Source: Lunularia cruciata | Taxonomy: Eukaryota; Streptophyta; Marchantiopsida; Lunulariales; Lunulariaceae | Length of the DNA: 64,000 nt | Assembly (NCBI GenBank): GCA_948567375.1 | Contig: OX419757.1 | Coordinates: 71,617,836 to 71,681,835 of the forward strand | Direction: 5' to 3' | In this document: in pieces, positions 45,846 to 58,921 of the stretch | Layout of the letters: each line of letters opens with the position of its first letter | Position numbering within the stretch: position 1 is the first letter of the stretch | Made by a program: the position numbers and the translations under genes | Notes under the pieces: model-generated | Database searches by the model: none | What the model was told of the DNA's origin: nothing | What the model saw: the letters and a program-made list of their open reading frames with translations, nothing else

Positions 45846-46195
45846 GTAAGTTTCTAAACTAATGCGTACAGTCATTCAATGTGCCACGAGATGTCTTAAT
45901 AACGGTTGTCAATCCTTTCCCGGAATTTCTCGAATTGATACCACGGAGGTTTATCTCGGAAACCCTAAACGGTGAGAAGAGTTGAAACTCTACATATGTG
46001 TGCGCACTGCCCTAATCATATGAATCGAGGGTTTAAGGACCGGGACTAAGGAGCGATAGCCGCCAGGATCCTCAGGTGCATAGCTAGAATACCTCTTGGG
46101 TTAACGTAGCAATTCCATCGGTTTCGTTCTCGAGATTCGTCTCGCCCAGCGTTGACTCGTTATGGGTCTGAATCGAATCTCTGGGTGAAAGAAAG
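45846..46195 (+). promoter_or_regulatory. BMS1 promoter and 5' untranslated region
   Basis: 350 bp of GC-richer DNA between the transposon tail and the BMS1 ATG. No clear TATA box is seen. Short upstream ATGs occur (for example near 46010 and 46161). The region is bounded by transposon sequence and an AT-rich tandem repeat. Confidence 0.4.
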
Positions 46196-49100
46196 ATGGC
46201 AGGTGGAGGTGGACTCTCGGCGCTCGTAGGCAAGCCTCAGAAGCAGCACAGGAAAGCAAAATCAGGACCAACTGCGGATAAAAAAAGTGCAATTGACAAG
46301 AAGAAACGTGGATTAAGCACTGCCAAGGATAATCCAAAGGTGAATTGGAACAAGCTGAAAATGAACACAATGTTAGTTCTGCAGACTCATGGACATATTG
46401 TGGAATTTGTCCCCTCTTAATTGCGACTGAATTCAATCTGTTTCTGAAGCAATCTTTTTGGGTTGGACATTACAGGCATTCACATTCCACTCCGCTGCGA
46501 AAGCGAAACGTTTGCAAGCTAGAACTGCAGAGAAGGATCAGCGGAGGCTTCATGTACCCGTAATCGATCGTTCGTCGGGAGAACCACCACCTTTTATCAT
46601 CGTCGTTCAGGGTCCTCCAGGAGTAAGTTGACGAGGCAATTTTCTCTAAAAAAAGTTACCAAGTTACCAAGTTTTAAAACAGAGAATCAGTTGGCTAAAT
46701 CTACAGGCACTTACTGGATGTGTCGTCGTGAATTCTGCAGGTTGGAAAAACACTTCTCATCCAGTCTCTAGTTAAGCATTACACCAAGCACAACCTGTCA
46801 GATGTCCGGGGCCCCATTACGGTCGTTTCAGGTAGGCTCCCAAGTGGAGGTTGCATGGTAAATAGTCGAATGATGAGGTTCAATCAGGACTATCTTATGT
46901 TTACCTTTTGCTACACCACCGAGGAACTTCAAGTGAATGGAGTCTGCATGATCCATGGTGCCTCCCGAAGTATGCCAGTAGCTGCAAAATTCTAATATTT
47001 ATGATATGAACCGCCTCAGGCAAGCATCGGAGACTTCAATTCGTGGAGTGTGCAAATGACATTAACGCGATGATAGATGCTGCAAAGTTTGCGGATCTTG
47101 TTCTTCTTCTCATCGATGGCAGTTATGGTTTTGAAATGGTGCGTGTCTCACGTTCATATTCAGGAGTTCAAAGTCAGTTTGTCACTCTCATACAGGATCA
47201 ATAGTAGCATTCTTGTACCCTGTTCAGTGCCGCATAATTGAATGTTCTATCCGCTATTTATCAAAATGAATAGTGAAGTTCCTTTTACTGATTTCTAATC
47301 AACCTCCTACTTATATGAATATTCAGGAAACGTTCGAGTTCTTGAACGTGCTTCAAGTTCATGGATTTCCCAAGGTTATGGGCGTGTTGACACACTTGGA
47401 TCAATTTAAGGATCCCAAGCGGTTGCGTAAGACGAAGAAGCGGCTGAAAAATCGTTTCTGGACGGAAATCTACGACGGTGCTAAGCTTTTCTATTTATCT
47501 GGCCTTCTTCATGGAAAGTATGTAGGTGATGCCACATCATCTGCCTCCAGAGCCAGTATCCTTGATGTTTCTTTGTCTTCTGTTTGTCGTCGAGGACGGG
47601 ACCTCCACGATTTTGGAGATTAAACCTTTGCATGTGACACCAAGTTGATCAGAAACGTCTTTTTGCTTGTTCTCTCCTGCAGGTACCCCAAGCGTGAGGT
47701 GCACAATCTAGCACGGTTTGTCTCTATAGCGAAATTCAGACCGCTCACCTGGCGCATAAATCATCCATATCTGTTAGCAGATCGTTTTGAGGACGTTACC
47801 CCTCCAGATCGGATTCATCAGGATCCAAAATGCGATCGTAATGTTACTATCTACGGGTATCTTCGCGGGAGTAATCTTAAACGTGATATGAAGGTGAGAC
47901 AGGAGTTTGTGGATGAGAATGTTACATCTTGGACAAACGCTACTCGTCTGTTTCATAAGCAATTGCCTGCAGCGACTAAGTGTTTTCTCCTGTCGAACAT
48001 AGTGTTGAGTAGATCTCTGTGGAATTTTCAGGTGCATATCGCCGGTGTTGGAGACTGTAAGTTAGCGGGCGTTGCAGCCTTATTGGACCCTTGTCCGCTG
48101 CCTTCCGCTACCAAGAAAAAAGGCCTCAGAGAGAAGGAAAAACTTCTTTATGCGCCAATGTCAGATGTGGGGGAGATGCTATACGACAAGGATGCTGTTT
48201 ATATTAACATCAACGACCATCAAGTACAATTTTCGAAGAAAGAGGATGACGGAACTGATGGAGAGGCTCCAGGGAAAAGTATGTTGTTCTGCTTTTGGTA
48301 CTCAACTTGCTTCCTTGATCATCTCCACACTCCTTTCCTTATTCGAGTATTGAACAGTAGGACGTTAAAAGTAACCCTTATGCTCTAGCCTAAGTACCTA
48401 AGCGAGGCCTGCTCGATTGGGACACACCGGAAGAATATCACGCGTTATAGGTCAAGCAAATATGACTGGAGTCTTCATCTTACACATTTTCAGAACCTAT
48501 AGCTCAGAGAGCCGAGGAATCACTCATGCCTTTGTCTATGTGGTTCACAGTCTTATGTCCGTGGAAGGGTGTTTTCTATCTCCCAAGGACCAGTAGAGCT
48601 ACTTGTCAACCTGTAAATACGCTACCGTGTAAAATCAGTTCCCAATGCTAAGCCGCTGACGCATGTGGTGTTTGCAGGGAAGGTGGAGATGGACGTGGGA
48701 GAGGCCATGGTCAAAACCCTTCAGAACACGAAGTACTCCATCGATGAGAAACTCTCTCAGAGTTTTATCCAACTTTTTAAGGGTTCTGCTCCGGTCAGTG
48801 TATCGCACGCAGAAGATGACGATGCTTCAAGTGATGATGACGAGAATGAGAGCCTGGAAGACGAGGATTCTGAAGCCGAAGAAGACGAGGATGTTACCGA
48901 GAGATCCGCCTTGGCTGCAACTCAGTCCTCTAGAATGAAACGGCTGAATTCTCCAAAGCCTAGCCATGCTGGCGATGACCAAACGTCTGAAGAAGACTCT
49001 GAAAGTGGTTCAGACAACGAAACTAATGAAGATTCGGACGTGATTGAGGAACTTTCAGAAGCCGATGAGGATGAAGACTCTGAACAGGACGTGGGAAAGC

Positions 49101-52100
49101 TTCTTAAAGTAGGGAACAAGCTGAGGAGTAAAATTGGTGCATCAAAGTCTACAAGTTCTTCGGAGCCGAAGTCTGTTTCGAAGAAGAAGTATCCTACAGA
49201 AGTGGTTGAAATGCAAAACGGGAGATTGAGGCGGAGAGCTATTTTTGAGGACGACGAGACTTCGATGCTGGAGAGTGGTGACCACGAAAGAGACGAGAAG
49301 TTGAATTTCTCAGGTTCCAGCGATGAGGAGGATGATGAAGAAGTAGAGGACTTGAGTACCGACCTACATCGGAAGGTGCGCATCGTTCTGGTGGTTGCCA
49401 CAAGATCAAGTTTTCTTCCCTACTCACAAGTATGTTGCTTTGGCCGACAGCTCTCTTCATCGAGTATCTCATGATTTGGTTTCGTAAGTTTCAGGTCACC
49501 GGTGACAGTGGTGTAAGCGGTGATGATGATAATGAGAGCGACGAAGAGGAAGATGAAGATGAGACACCCGAAGTTGAAGAAATCGACAAAGATGCTGTAA
49601 GAAAGGATTCTGGACAGGGATATACAAACGACATTCAAAAGAAGCGAAAGGAAGGTGTGCTAAAGAGGAATTGGCGACAATCATCCTCGAAAGCTATTAC
49701 TGCGTAACGCAAAGATTGTTGATATCACGTGAACTATGACGGTAGTTACTGGACATTCTCTCCACGATAGTAACCAATTTAAATCTGTGCAGGTGACGAA
49801 GCGGAACTAGGAACTGGTGCTGCTAAATGGAAAGAAGGTCTAATGGCTCGGGCGATGTCTGTCGCCAAACATAAAGTGAACTTGATGCATCTTGTGTATG
49901 GTCGAGATTCTAAAAAGGCTAGTCAGTCAACTTTCCAGGGATCTCAAATGAACGGTGACTCTGATGACAGTGACGACGAAGATGAGCTATTTCGAATCAG
50001 ACGAGACTCTCAAAAGGTCCGGTTAGCTTAATACCCATCTTTCTCATCGTTGTAAAGATTATCAGATGATTTTCGAGTAACTCGTCTCGCATGCAAATTG
50101 TAGTCGGTTCTGGACGTGGAGGAATCATTATGATAAAAATGTTTAGATAAAAGTGTTACGAGAACTTTCATCCCCTAGAGCTTCGTCAGGCAGCTCCCTT
50201 GCACTCTCTTTTCTGATTGATTGTCCAGCAGTAGAAAATCTTTTGGGGCCGGTATTATTTCAATGGAATGTTTATCGCTTACTACCATCTTGACTCTCTG
50301 ATTGTTGTGTACAAAGTGACGTACTTGAATATGGGCTCTGAACAAAGTGACTGTATTTGGTCAGGGAGCCAGCAGCACAGGTATTGATGTGGATGATTTG
50401 GATACAGAGGACTGTTCTAAGCTTCATCTGGATCCTAACGCGCTGGGCGACTGGAACGACGATGAGAAAATCTCGAGTATCCGTAACCGTTTTGTTACTG
50501 GTGACTGGGAAAAAGCTGCTAAACGGCAAAGGGGTGAGCTTGACGAGGAAGAGGAAGGTAACGAAGAAGATGAGGTGTTTGGGGAATTTGAGGACCTGGA
50601 AACCGGCGAGTTACATGAAGGGGATGAAGATGCCAGGGAAGCAAAGAAACAGAAGGTAGCTCCCGTTAAGGGGGAAACAGCCGCGGAAGCGGAGGAGAGA
50701 CGACTAAAGAAACTTGCTCTGAAAGCCAAGTTTGACAACAAATATGATGGCTCAGAGGTTATGGATGAAGAAGATGGTAACAAGGAAAATGCGAGGAAGA
50801 AACATCATCTAAATGGTAGCACAGAGCCAGGAGAGAAGGATTACTTTGACAAGGTAATTTGGTCTTTGGTACTGTATGTCTGATTTATGACCTTTATGCC
50901 GCAAGTGTTTCTGTTCACGTAGTGCGTCGGAGTAAGCTTTGAACCTATTATTTGTAAAGGGTACATGCAATTGTTATTTACTTTGCTTCTCTTGCATTTA
51001 CGGTGAACACGATTCAGGTCAAAGATGAGATTGAGCTTAGGAAGCAGAAGAATCTTGCTGAGCTTGGAGAGATAGATGATGAAACCAGAATAGATATGGA
51101 AGGTTTTAGAGGTGGTACCTACCTCCGGTTAGAGCTGCATGGTATGCCCTGCGAGATGGTGCAGTATTTCGATCCAAGCCATCCCATTCTTGTGGGAGGG
51201 GTTGGAAGAGGTGAAGAGGCTGTCGGTTACATGCAGGTGATCTGAAAACTCCGCTCCTGAACTCATGATTGGATTATTAGGCTATTGAGAATTTTGTACG
51301 TAAATCGACTAAATTTTTGGGCGGCTTCGCGCCGCACAAATTATTACAGCTACGAAACAAGTAGCTGGAACAACGCTGAGGTTATCCAACACATATGCTA
51401 TCCACCCGAAATGATAGTTTTTTGCTTCAATAATATGGCCTAAGTTCGCGCACAACAGTAATTCAAATGTCTGATGTTAGTGTATTCTGGAGGGGAACAC
51501 AAAGACAAAGGTCTCCATGAGCAGATTATAGCTGAGCTCCTTCGATCGATGTTCGCAGGGTTAGGCCATATTATTGACATTAAGCCTTTGGTTGCTTTTC
51601 TCATACGACAACCATTTGTTACTGTAGGCACGTTTCAAGAAACACAGATGGCATCGGAAGGTACTGAAAAATAGAGATCCCCTGATTGTGTCTGTTGGAT
51701 GGAGACGATATCAAACCATACCCGTGTACTCCTTGGAGGATCGGAACATGCGACATCGAATGCTGAAATATACCCCAGAGCACATGCATTGTCTTGCCAC
51801 ATTTTGGGGTCCTCTTGCACCTCCGAATGCAGGACTTGTGGCTTTTCAAAACCTTTCGAACAGTCAGGTTAGTCCGCTTTCTCTAGTACTTCAGGTGTTC
51901 CCAGGTTCGTTGAGGCTATGTCTTGAGCTATGGTTATTATGGGGTGTCTGGTCTCTAACGTTTTGTTTGGTGGGTTTTTCAACAGTCATCATTTCGAATA
52001 AGTGCCACAGGTGTGGTACTTGAACTAGACCAGGCGGTGGCAGTAGTAAAGAAATTGAAGCTTGTTGGATATCCATACAAGATTTTCAAGAAGACTGCAT

Positions 52101-53427
52101 TTGTGAGGGATATGTTCTCATCCGCTCTTGAAGTTGCAAGGTTCGAGGGAGCTGCTGTGCGTACCGTCAGTGGAATTCGTGGTCAGATAAAGAAGGTATA
52201 GCAGAAAGATTCTATCTTAATTTAAGTGAGAATAAATAACCCGTAGAATTCATGTTCGTAGAACTTTGCTTGATTTCTACTTATCTACATAGGCATGCAC
52301 AACACAGGACACGTTCGCTACTTCTTCTATTTTACGTGCTTGTTCTTTCATCTATATCAGCAGCCTATGGATTACCAACTTTTATGCATGGACAGGCTGT
52401 TAAGACTGGGCAGGGGGCGGAAGGCAGTATACGATGCACCTTCGAGGATAAAATACTCATGAGTGACATAGTTTTCCTTAGAGCATGGACGAGAGTCGAT
52501 GTTCCGAAGTTTTTCAACCCTGTTACAACTTTGCTACAAGCACGTGATGCGACTTGGAAAGGCATGAAGACTGTTGCAGAGCTACGACGAGAGAAGAATC
52601 TACCTATTCCCGTCAATAAAGATTCTCTTTACAAGGTACTTCTTCTTCATACCACGTTTCGATTACGAGAGTATGTGTTGGGAGAATCTAGTGTTTACTT
52701 CGGCCTTCATTTGAGTCATTCTCGTGAAGTTCATTTACATGCATCACCTCAAATTTGTCTTTTTACCTAGATTTTGATGTCACGTCCTTTCTGACTGCAG
52801 CCCATAGAGAGACACGTTAGAAAGTTCAATACCTTGAAGATACCAAAACAATTGCAAGCTGCCTTGCCTTTCGCCTCTAAACCAAAGTTGAAGCCAAAAC
52901 GCAATGAGAAGACGCTGGAGAGCAAACGTGCTGTAGTAATGGAGCCTCACGAACGCAAGCTGTACACTCTTGTCCAGCAGCTCAATACTATCCGCAAAGA
53001 TAAGGTACGTCTGCTCTACTGCCCACCATGCTTTCTGGGATCCACACTCAGAAGTTGTTGGTATTGGATGTGTTCAGTATGACTTTACAAGGGAGATGCC
53101 GAACGAGCTTGCTATGACCGAGTCAGATGTTCTTGAAGCCGGTGTATATATTTAGGGATTACACGTTAGATAGAAGCAGATTTTGACATCACTGGACTTG
53201 AGAAACTTGATGTACTAAGACTATTGGGTCCTTGAGTGCAGGCAAAGAAGAGGAAGGAATCTAATGATAAGAGGAGAGGAATACATGAGGCCAAGAAGGC
53301 AAAAGAGGAACAGGTTAGCAAGTTACACCAACGGGAGCAAAGGCGGAAGCGCTACCGCGAAGAAGCCAGTAAAGAAAAGATCAAAGAACTCGGTCGCAAG
53401 CAGAAAACCAAGAGACCCAAAACTTGA
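46196..53427 (+). CDS. BMS1: BMS1, GTPase of 40S ribosomal subunit assembly
   Basis: Seventeen exons, all GT-AG and phase-consistent: 46196-46339, 46476-46622, 46741-46831, 47020-47138, 47327-47517, 47683-47893, 48032-48278, 48678-49375, 49495-49654, 49793-50016, 50365-50853, 51018-51236, 51628-51867, 51986-52195, 52396-52635, 52801-53004, 53242-53427 (1339 codons; yeast and human BMS1 are ~1180 and ~1280). BMS1 is a nucleolar GTPase that, with RCL1, acts in the U3 processome on 18S rRNA maturation. Visible features: basic N-terminus ([10 protein letters not shown]); P-loop GPPGVGKT split by intron 2; switch region [10 protein letters not shown]4-like THLD; the WTEIY...GAKLFYLSG block; a very acidic middle (exons 8-11); FEDLETGE; the conserved C-terminal half with [22 protein letters not shown] and [18 protein letters not shown]; a lysine-rich tail. 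The least certain junction is the exon 9 donor: the site at 49655 keeps frame and resumes at GDEAELG, while a donor near 49703 does not. Confidence 0.92.
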
Positions 53428-54554
53428 TCAAGTCGTTCTTCTCATATCAGTTTTTGTAGGAGAGTCGAGCTCGGTCAATCATGTGATTCACCGTAGTATA
53501 TTCTTCCCACCCGACACGCTCTTTATCTCCAAGGAACTGTTGGGTGCTCATATGAGGTGTAGGACAGACATTGTACTTGTAAATGCTGACGGACTCCCCT
53601 CGGGAGTCAGCGAATTATGTACCATAGCCATGAGTAACAAGAAAGGAATCCAAACCGAGGATTTCCTCCTTTAAAGGAATTCAAACACGATTTAGCTTCA
53701 GCTCGTAAAATAGCTGAGAATTTATCACCGACAATGCTTACAATGTGGACGTCGAGTTATCGGCAGGTACTGAAGCTGACCTTCACCCTGTGGCTGATAG
53801 TGAGGAGGATTGGATGATTTTCTTGTCCTTTTACAACCGGCAAGAAGAGTCTTCGCTTGAAGAAACTCGATATCCTACAACATTAGATGGTATGACATTT
53901 TGTTGCCCTTGAATGTAATAACCGCCATAATTCTACCCCATCCACACGCTAAGTGTGCTGAAGACCTAATTCCCAAGACCAAAACCCGGGAATGCTTAGA
54001 ATTCCAAAGAGAAGGTATAGAGAAATAAAAGCCAGACCAACTGTAAACCCCAAAATGCGCACCTAGAGGTATGCGTCCTCGAACCATGAACTCAAACCTA
54101 AATTTCCCCGACTTCTGTCAGGCTCCGTAACCCGGCACACCAATGGCCGGTGTCTGAGACCTCGGTCCGGTCTTCCCTTTTGGAGTTTCTCCCAGTGTCG
54201 GCCGCGGTCATGGTAACCTGCCATTTCCACCTGTAGTACCCCGAGCGAGTTGAGTTTAAGACCAGGCACCATAGGTTAAGTACTTGGTTCAGTAAAGACT
54301 TAGTAGCAAAAGCCGACTACCTCCCTGCCGTTGCCGGTGAGGACTCTATTTAGTTCGTGTCCGCCTTTAATAATTCTTTTAATTAAATTTAAATTTGAAC
54401 TTACGTGGAAATCAGCTCTATTGTTCTTTCTCCTCACATGCCAAACATTCGTTTAGAAGACCTATACCTGTCCACCACACAGTCCAACGGGTAGATGTAT
54501 TGGTAACCCTTCACTTTACTGGTCTTTCCCATGGGATTTCCTTGCTCTTATCAG
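53428..54554. other. Unassigned DNA downstream of BMS1
   Basis: This starts with the presumed BMS1 3' untranslated region. A frame without an ATG at about 53720-53911 encodes an acidic peptide (containing SEEDWMIFLSFYNRQEES) that could be an exon or a fragment. At 54080-54360 the DNA is GC-rich, with CpGs and inverted ggccggtgt/accggcc-like words. No family was recognised. Confidence 0.35.
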
Positions 54555-54690
54555 ATTTCTCATATCTATACTATTGGGGTCTAGTTCCATTTTACCTCTT
54601 TTGTCTCTCCCTTGTATGGCTTGATGGGGTCTTCTCATCCTTCATGTGTTCTATTTTGATTGCCTTTCCCTTTCCTTGCTCTTGCAAAGA
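54555..54690 (+). mobile_element. Solo 3' tail of non-LTR element
   Basis: A plus-strand tail module (CAGATTTCTCATATCTATAC, TTTTGTCTCTCCCTTGTA, TTGATGGGGTCTTCTCATCC). Only the 3' end of the family is present. Confidence 0.6.
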
Positions 54691-55029
54691 GTACTTTGGG
54701 TTGAAGTCTTTACTCTCATCTCGAGGGGCTTTCACTAGGCCGTGCCTTGTACTCCATTCTTTTCTTTCGTTCCTACGGGGTATATTGTTGGTTCGTTTCT
54801 TCTATGATAGAAATCAACAAAAGACCACAGGAGCACTCTTGATTGCCATTCATCGTTCGTTCCGTTTCAAAAGCTATCTACTCATCATTCATTAGAAGAC
54901 CCGAGATGAAGCACTCTCCAGGGCCAATCATCGTTCTCGCATTCCAAAAGCTATCTTCAGACCACTAGACATGGAGAGTGAACTAACATGAAACATAATG
55001 CGTGTAAAGAATGATCCAGATGGGATAAC
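54691..55029. other. Unassigned DNA between non-LTR fragments
   Basis: Mixed-composition DNA with no recognised gene. The open frame at 54395-54895 crosses the tail module and is probably incidental. Confidence 0.3.
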
Positions 55030-58000
55030 AGAAAGGATGGGAAGACCCATTATCCATACAAGAAAAAAATCTAAGAAGTACAATAGAGTTAAATTCCAAT
55101 GGCGTCAAAATGTAGCTAGGACAAGACAGTTGTGTAAGTCAAAACATTTATAAATTGAAGTTTGAAGTTTCTTCCGAACTTCAAACTAGTGTTAATTTCT
55201 TTTATGGATTTGCAACAGCTCATATTCTTTAGAGAGTAGTGCACACATTTTTGTCTAAAGTAAATTATAAAATAAAGTGAAAATGACATTTATGTTATCT
55301 AGTAGTATGGTAAGTTATCATGTAATCTTGGATAAACATGTTTAGTGCTAATTTTTTAGCTCTATAGAATTCCAAGGCTACTTATCTTGGTTGTGGCTGC
55401 TTTGCTTATTGCCCATCATGAGAAAGTGAATCAACTCCTCATAAATTTCATAAATTGCATTGCATGTGAGACTTATAACTACAATATTTGCTACTACACT
55501 TGCATACTCAAACAAAATATAAGTTTTCCTCAATTGTTGTTGTTCACAAAACGTATCAACTCTCCTTCAAAGTGAAATATCCATTTTTTTATTATATGGT
55601 AAATACTATATCTTTAATGACATGGTCATATTGGCTCTACTAAATCAAACATTTTACCACACTAAATAATGAAGATGTAGATGGATGGACCAAATCTAAG
55701 TGAAACATCATTATTGTAAAGAGAAATTAGCAAAGTCGGAAATGCACTAATGCAAGGTCAACCTAAGATCCAAGAGTCTACACCCTTACCAAAGCAAAAA
55801 TAAGATATGCACTAGGAGCTTTAAGAATGGAAGAGAAGGTAGAGCTTAATGAAATTATCCAACCATCAAAGAAGATTACAAACCTTTGATTCAATTAGAA
55901 AGCAATATAAGATCAACTTGTGCTTGAGAGGAAAAATCATCTCTTGGCTCCAACACTCGTACTTGGAGAGGAAAGGATAAGTACTCCACCTCAATCATAT
56001 ACATCACTAAGATTGGCTTATCAATAACCACAAGAAAAGGAAATCAAAGGTGACAAAATACACAATTACTTAGAAATACCATAGATGCTATCTCATCCAT
56101 AGTACATAGGTCAACATTTCCATAAAAAATAGTAGAGATGTTAATCTATGCACAAAGTCCCCTATTACATGCTTTAGTCCTTGGTCTAATAATATCACCA
56201 AAGACACCCATGATCTTCCTCTCAAAGGTTCTTAAACATGATAGGAAGGTTGGAGAAAGAAGAACCATGCAAAGTAGAGAGGTTGGTTGACAGAGAAGAG
56301 CAAATAAGAGTTTACAAATACCACCTATAAATCCCCTAGTTGGAGAAGGTAATACAAACAAAGAATAACATATGAAAGGGAAATGTCTCAAAAGCGTGTG
56401 ACAAAATCTGTAGAATCTATTAGTACTCCAAGAATAAGTGAGCTATATGTAGATATAAATCATCTTTTGAAGCTAAGTATGATGAGTTAAATCTGAAAGA
56501 AACCAAGCCCCTACACTTTCATACCTTGACTCTCAAACCTACGAGATGAAACTCAATTGTCAAGTGGTCAAAGGTTTGATCTGATTTGATCAAGGTCAAA
56601 GATTTGACCCTTAATCTAGACTATAAAGCTCACAAATTTTTTTTTTGCTAAGGAGTGAAAAACAGAACATAGTATAGCCAAAGTAGTAGAAAAAAGAGCT
56701 TGAAAATGAGATTTTGATAATATATGTCTTCTCAAGAGATTGCTTATGGTGTATTGATTGAAGAATAAGAAGTCCTTGTGAGAAGCAATGATGATAGTAA
56801 AGGACAAAAGGAGAATTTTTAAAATAGGACACAAAAGAAACAAGATTTGCTAAGGATCAAACCAACCTTACTAAGCTCTTAAAAGATAAATGCACATGGG
56901 ATGTTATTGAAAGTATTCTCAAGATTCACTTACAAGACAACCCAATTTGGAAATCTAATGCTCTAATGCCAAAAGAAATAGCTCCAAAACCCTTTGATGT
57001 AACAATATAAGATTGATCTATCATAATGATGACATAATAGTTCTTAGAGTTGACACTCAAAGAACTATGTTGATGTTCTCTTTCTTGGTAGAGGATGTAA
57101 TGAGCACAAAGAGAAATATTTTGATCAGTATGATTAGTCATAGAGACTAGGTGTTGGGCTAGTGTTGCTTCTACTATACTCTCTTGCTTGATCCAATTGA
57201 TCTAATGGTAAACATTCTTACTAACTCATCCAAGGGATCATATGAAAATTGATCTAATGGTAAATAAAAAGCTTGGCATCTAACTATCATGGAATGTACA
57301 AGGAAGACTATTAAGTAAGCATGGATATGAAAGACTAATCTCAAATAGTCCCAAGATATAGCAAACTTGAGATCCTAATTACTTTACAACTTGATTGGTA
57401 TTAGTATGACCCAAAATAGTCAACGAAGGGATCAACAAAGCATCTGTTATCCCAAATGTCAACAATGTAGACTTGAGATGTGCATCTCAAGTCATCCAAT
57501 CATACTCCTTGTAAATTATTCCAACATGGATCTTTACTACATAGGAGGTAAAAAGCCTATGACATAAAAAATGGTGTATAATCAAACCATAACCATGTGG
57601 TGTATAAGGTGTATAACATTATGGAATCACTCTAGGTAATTCCATATGGGAAATGAAACTAATTGACATAAAAAATAATTACAAAACAGAATAATTTGTC
57701 CTATATCTTCCCATACCTGCAAAACCACAACTAAAAACATCTTACCTCATTTGAGTAATTTTTAAGTCTCCAAACACTAGAAATTATAAATTATAAATTC
57801 TATCTTAATTTTTTCAAATTAAATTCTAAGAAAATTAAATATAAAATTCCATCATTATCATACTAAAAAATATTTAAAAATTTGGAGAATCTAAATATAT
57901 TCATATTAAAGAAAATTTAAATTCTTACAAGATCTTAATATATCAATATATTTTGCAAATTTTTCCATAACTTTCAATTTAAAATATCAAAATACTAATC

Positions 58001-58115
58001 TTCTTCTATTTATATATAACCTAATGTGTTCTTCAATCTCTCTCTCTCTCTCTCTCTTTCTTTTATCCCTTCTCCACGTTTGTTGATCTTTGTGAAAGAT
58101 GCATGAGACTTGAGA
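55030..58115 (-). mobile_element. R2-like non-LTR element, copy 2 (decayed)
   Basis: A minus-strand copy aligning with copy 1 along its length. The tail module is at about 55030-55090. The endonuclease/CCHC region follows at about 55220-55800, RT at about 56100-57000, and the N-terminal region with the finger near 57500-57600. The 5' region ends in a GA-rich stretch at about 58037-58110. It is heavily degraded, with C-to-T and G-to-A type changes and many stops. It faces copy 3 head to head. Confidence 0.7.
58037..58057. repeat. (TC)n microsatellite
   Basis: About ten TC units in the GA-rich 5' end of non-LTR copy 2 (minus strand). Confidence 0.9.
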
Positions 58116-58130
58116 GGAAGGTGGTGATGG

Positions 58131-58160
58131 AGAGATAGAGAGATAGAGAGATAGAGAGAA
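58131..58160. repeat. (GAGATA)n microsatellite
   Basis: Repeated gagata/gatagaga units in the 5' end of non-LTR copy 3. Confidence 0.85.
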
Positions 58161-58773
58161 GGAAGGACTTGAGAGAAATTCAAAAATTCTTGACGTACAT
58201 CAGCCTCCAATTCATTGTGCATAGGATGATTTTCATTTTTCAATTTTTGGTTCCACTGTATTCAGATTTAAGGCTAAGGAGAATTTGGTAAAAAGATATG
58301 AAGGCATGTAGATCTTTTAAGGTTTGGAATAAATACTTTAGTAAGAGAGAGATGGTTGAGAATGTCTACTTCTGAGCTTGTGGTTTTCATATTTTAGTTT
58401 AGTCAGAACTTACTCTAAAAACTATGGGGATATGAAAGTGAGTTATGATAATTTATAATTTTTAGAGATTGGAGGATTAGGATTTACTCAAGAGAAATGG
58501 GATGTGAGTGTATTGTGGTTTTGCAAATATGTAAAGCTACATAGTGGAGCATCTCATGTTAGTATTTTTATTTTTATGCAAGCTATGGGTTTAATTCCCC
58601 ATGTGTTGTAGTCTTGGTGTGTCACATACTCTTCACCTCACAAGAAAAAAGAGACCCATGTGGATAAGATGCACACAAATTGTGTAGGACCACTTGGGAT
58701 GCTCATTTGAGGTGAACTACAAGATTGATATTATTCATATTTGAGATTACACATACTATGTTGATCCTTTAGT

Positions 58774-58921
58774 TAACCATTTATAGGATACAAATTGAGT
58801 CTTGAGAGTGGTTAGCATCTCATATAGGTTGTATGTTGGGGCTTTCGGTGACCATTTTCAAGATACAAATTGAATCATGAGACTGGTTAGCATCTGAGAT
58901 AGGTTGTATGTTGGGGCTATA
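58774..58921. repeat. 75-bp direct tandem duplication
   Basis: Two adjacent units (accat...gatacaaattga...gttagcatct...ataggttgtatgttggggct) start at about 58774 and 58849. They differ at several bases. They lie within copy 3 of the non-LTR element. Confidence 0.85.

Noticed and set aside
48922..49401. Long serine-rich ORF on the minus strand
   Set aside because: It is the antisense of the acidic BMS1 exon 8; Glu/Asp codons read backwards give Ser/Phe/Leu.
49655..49707. BMS1 exon 9 extending to about 49703
   Set aside because: That donor leaves the wrong phase for exon 10, whose only sensible frame needs one carried base; the donor at 49655 fits.
54395..54895. 166-residue ORF as a gene
   Set aside because: It crosses a transposon tail module and has no recognised domain; its aromatic, Ser/Leu-rich content is typical of chance frames in T-rich DNA.
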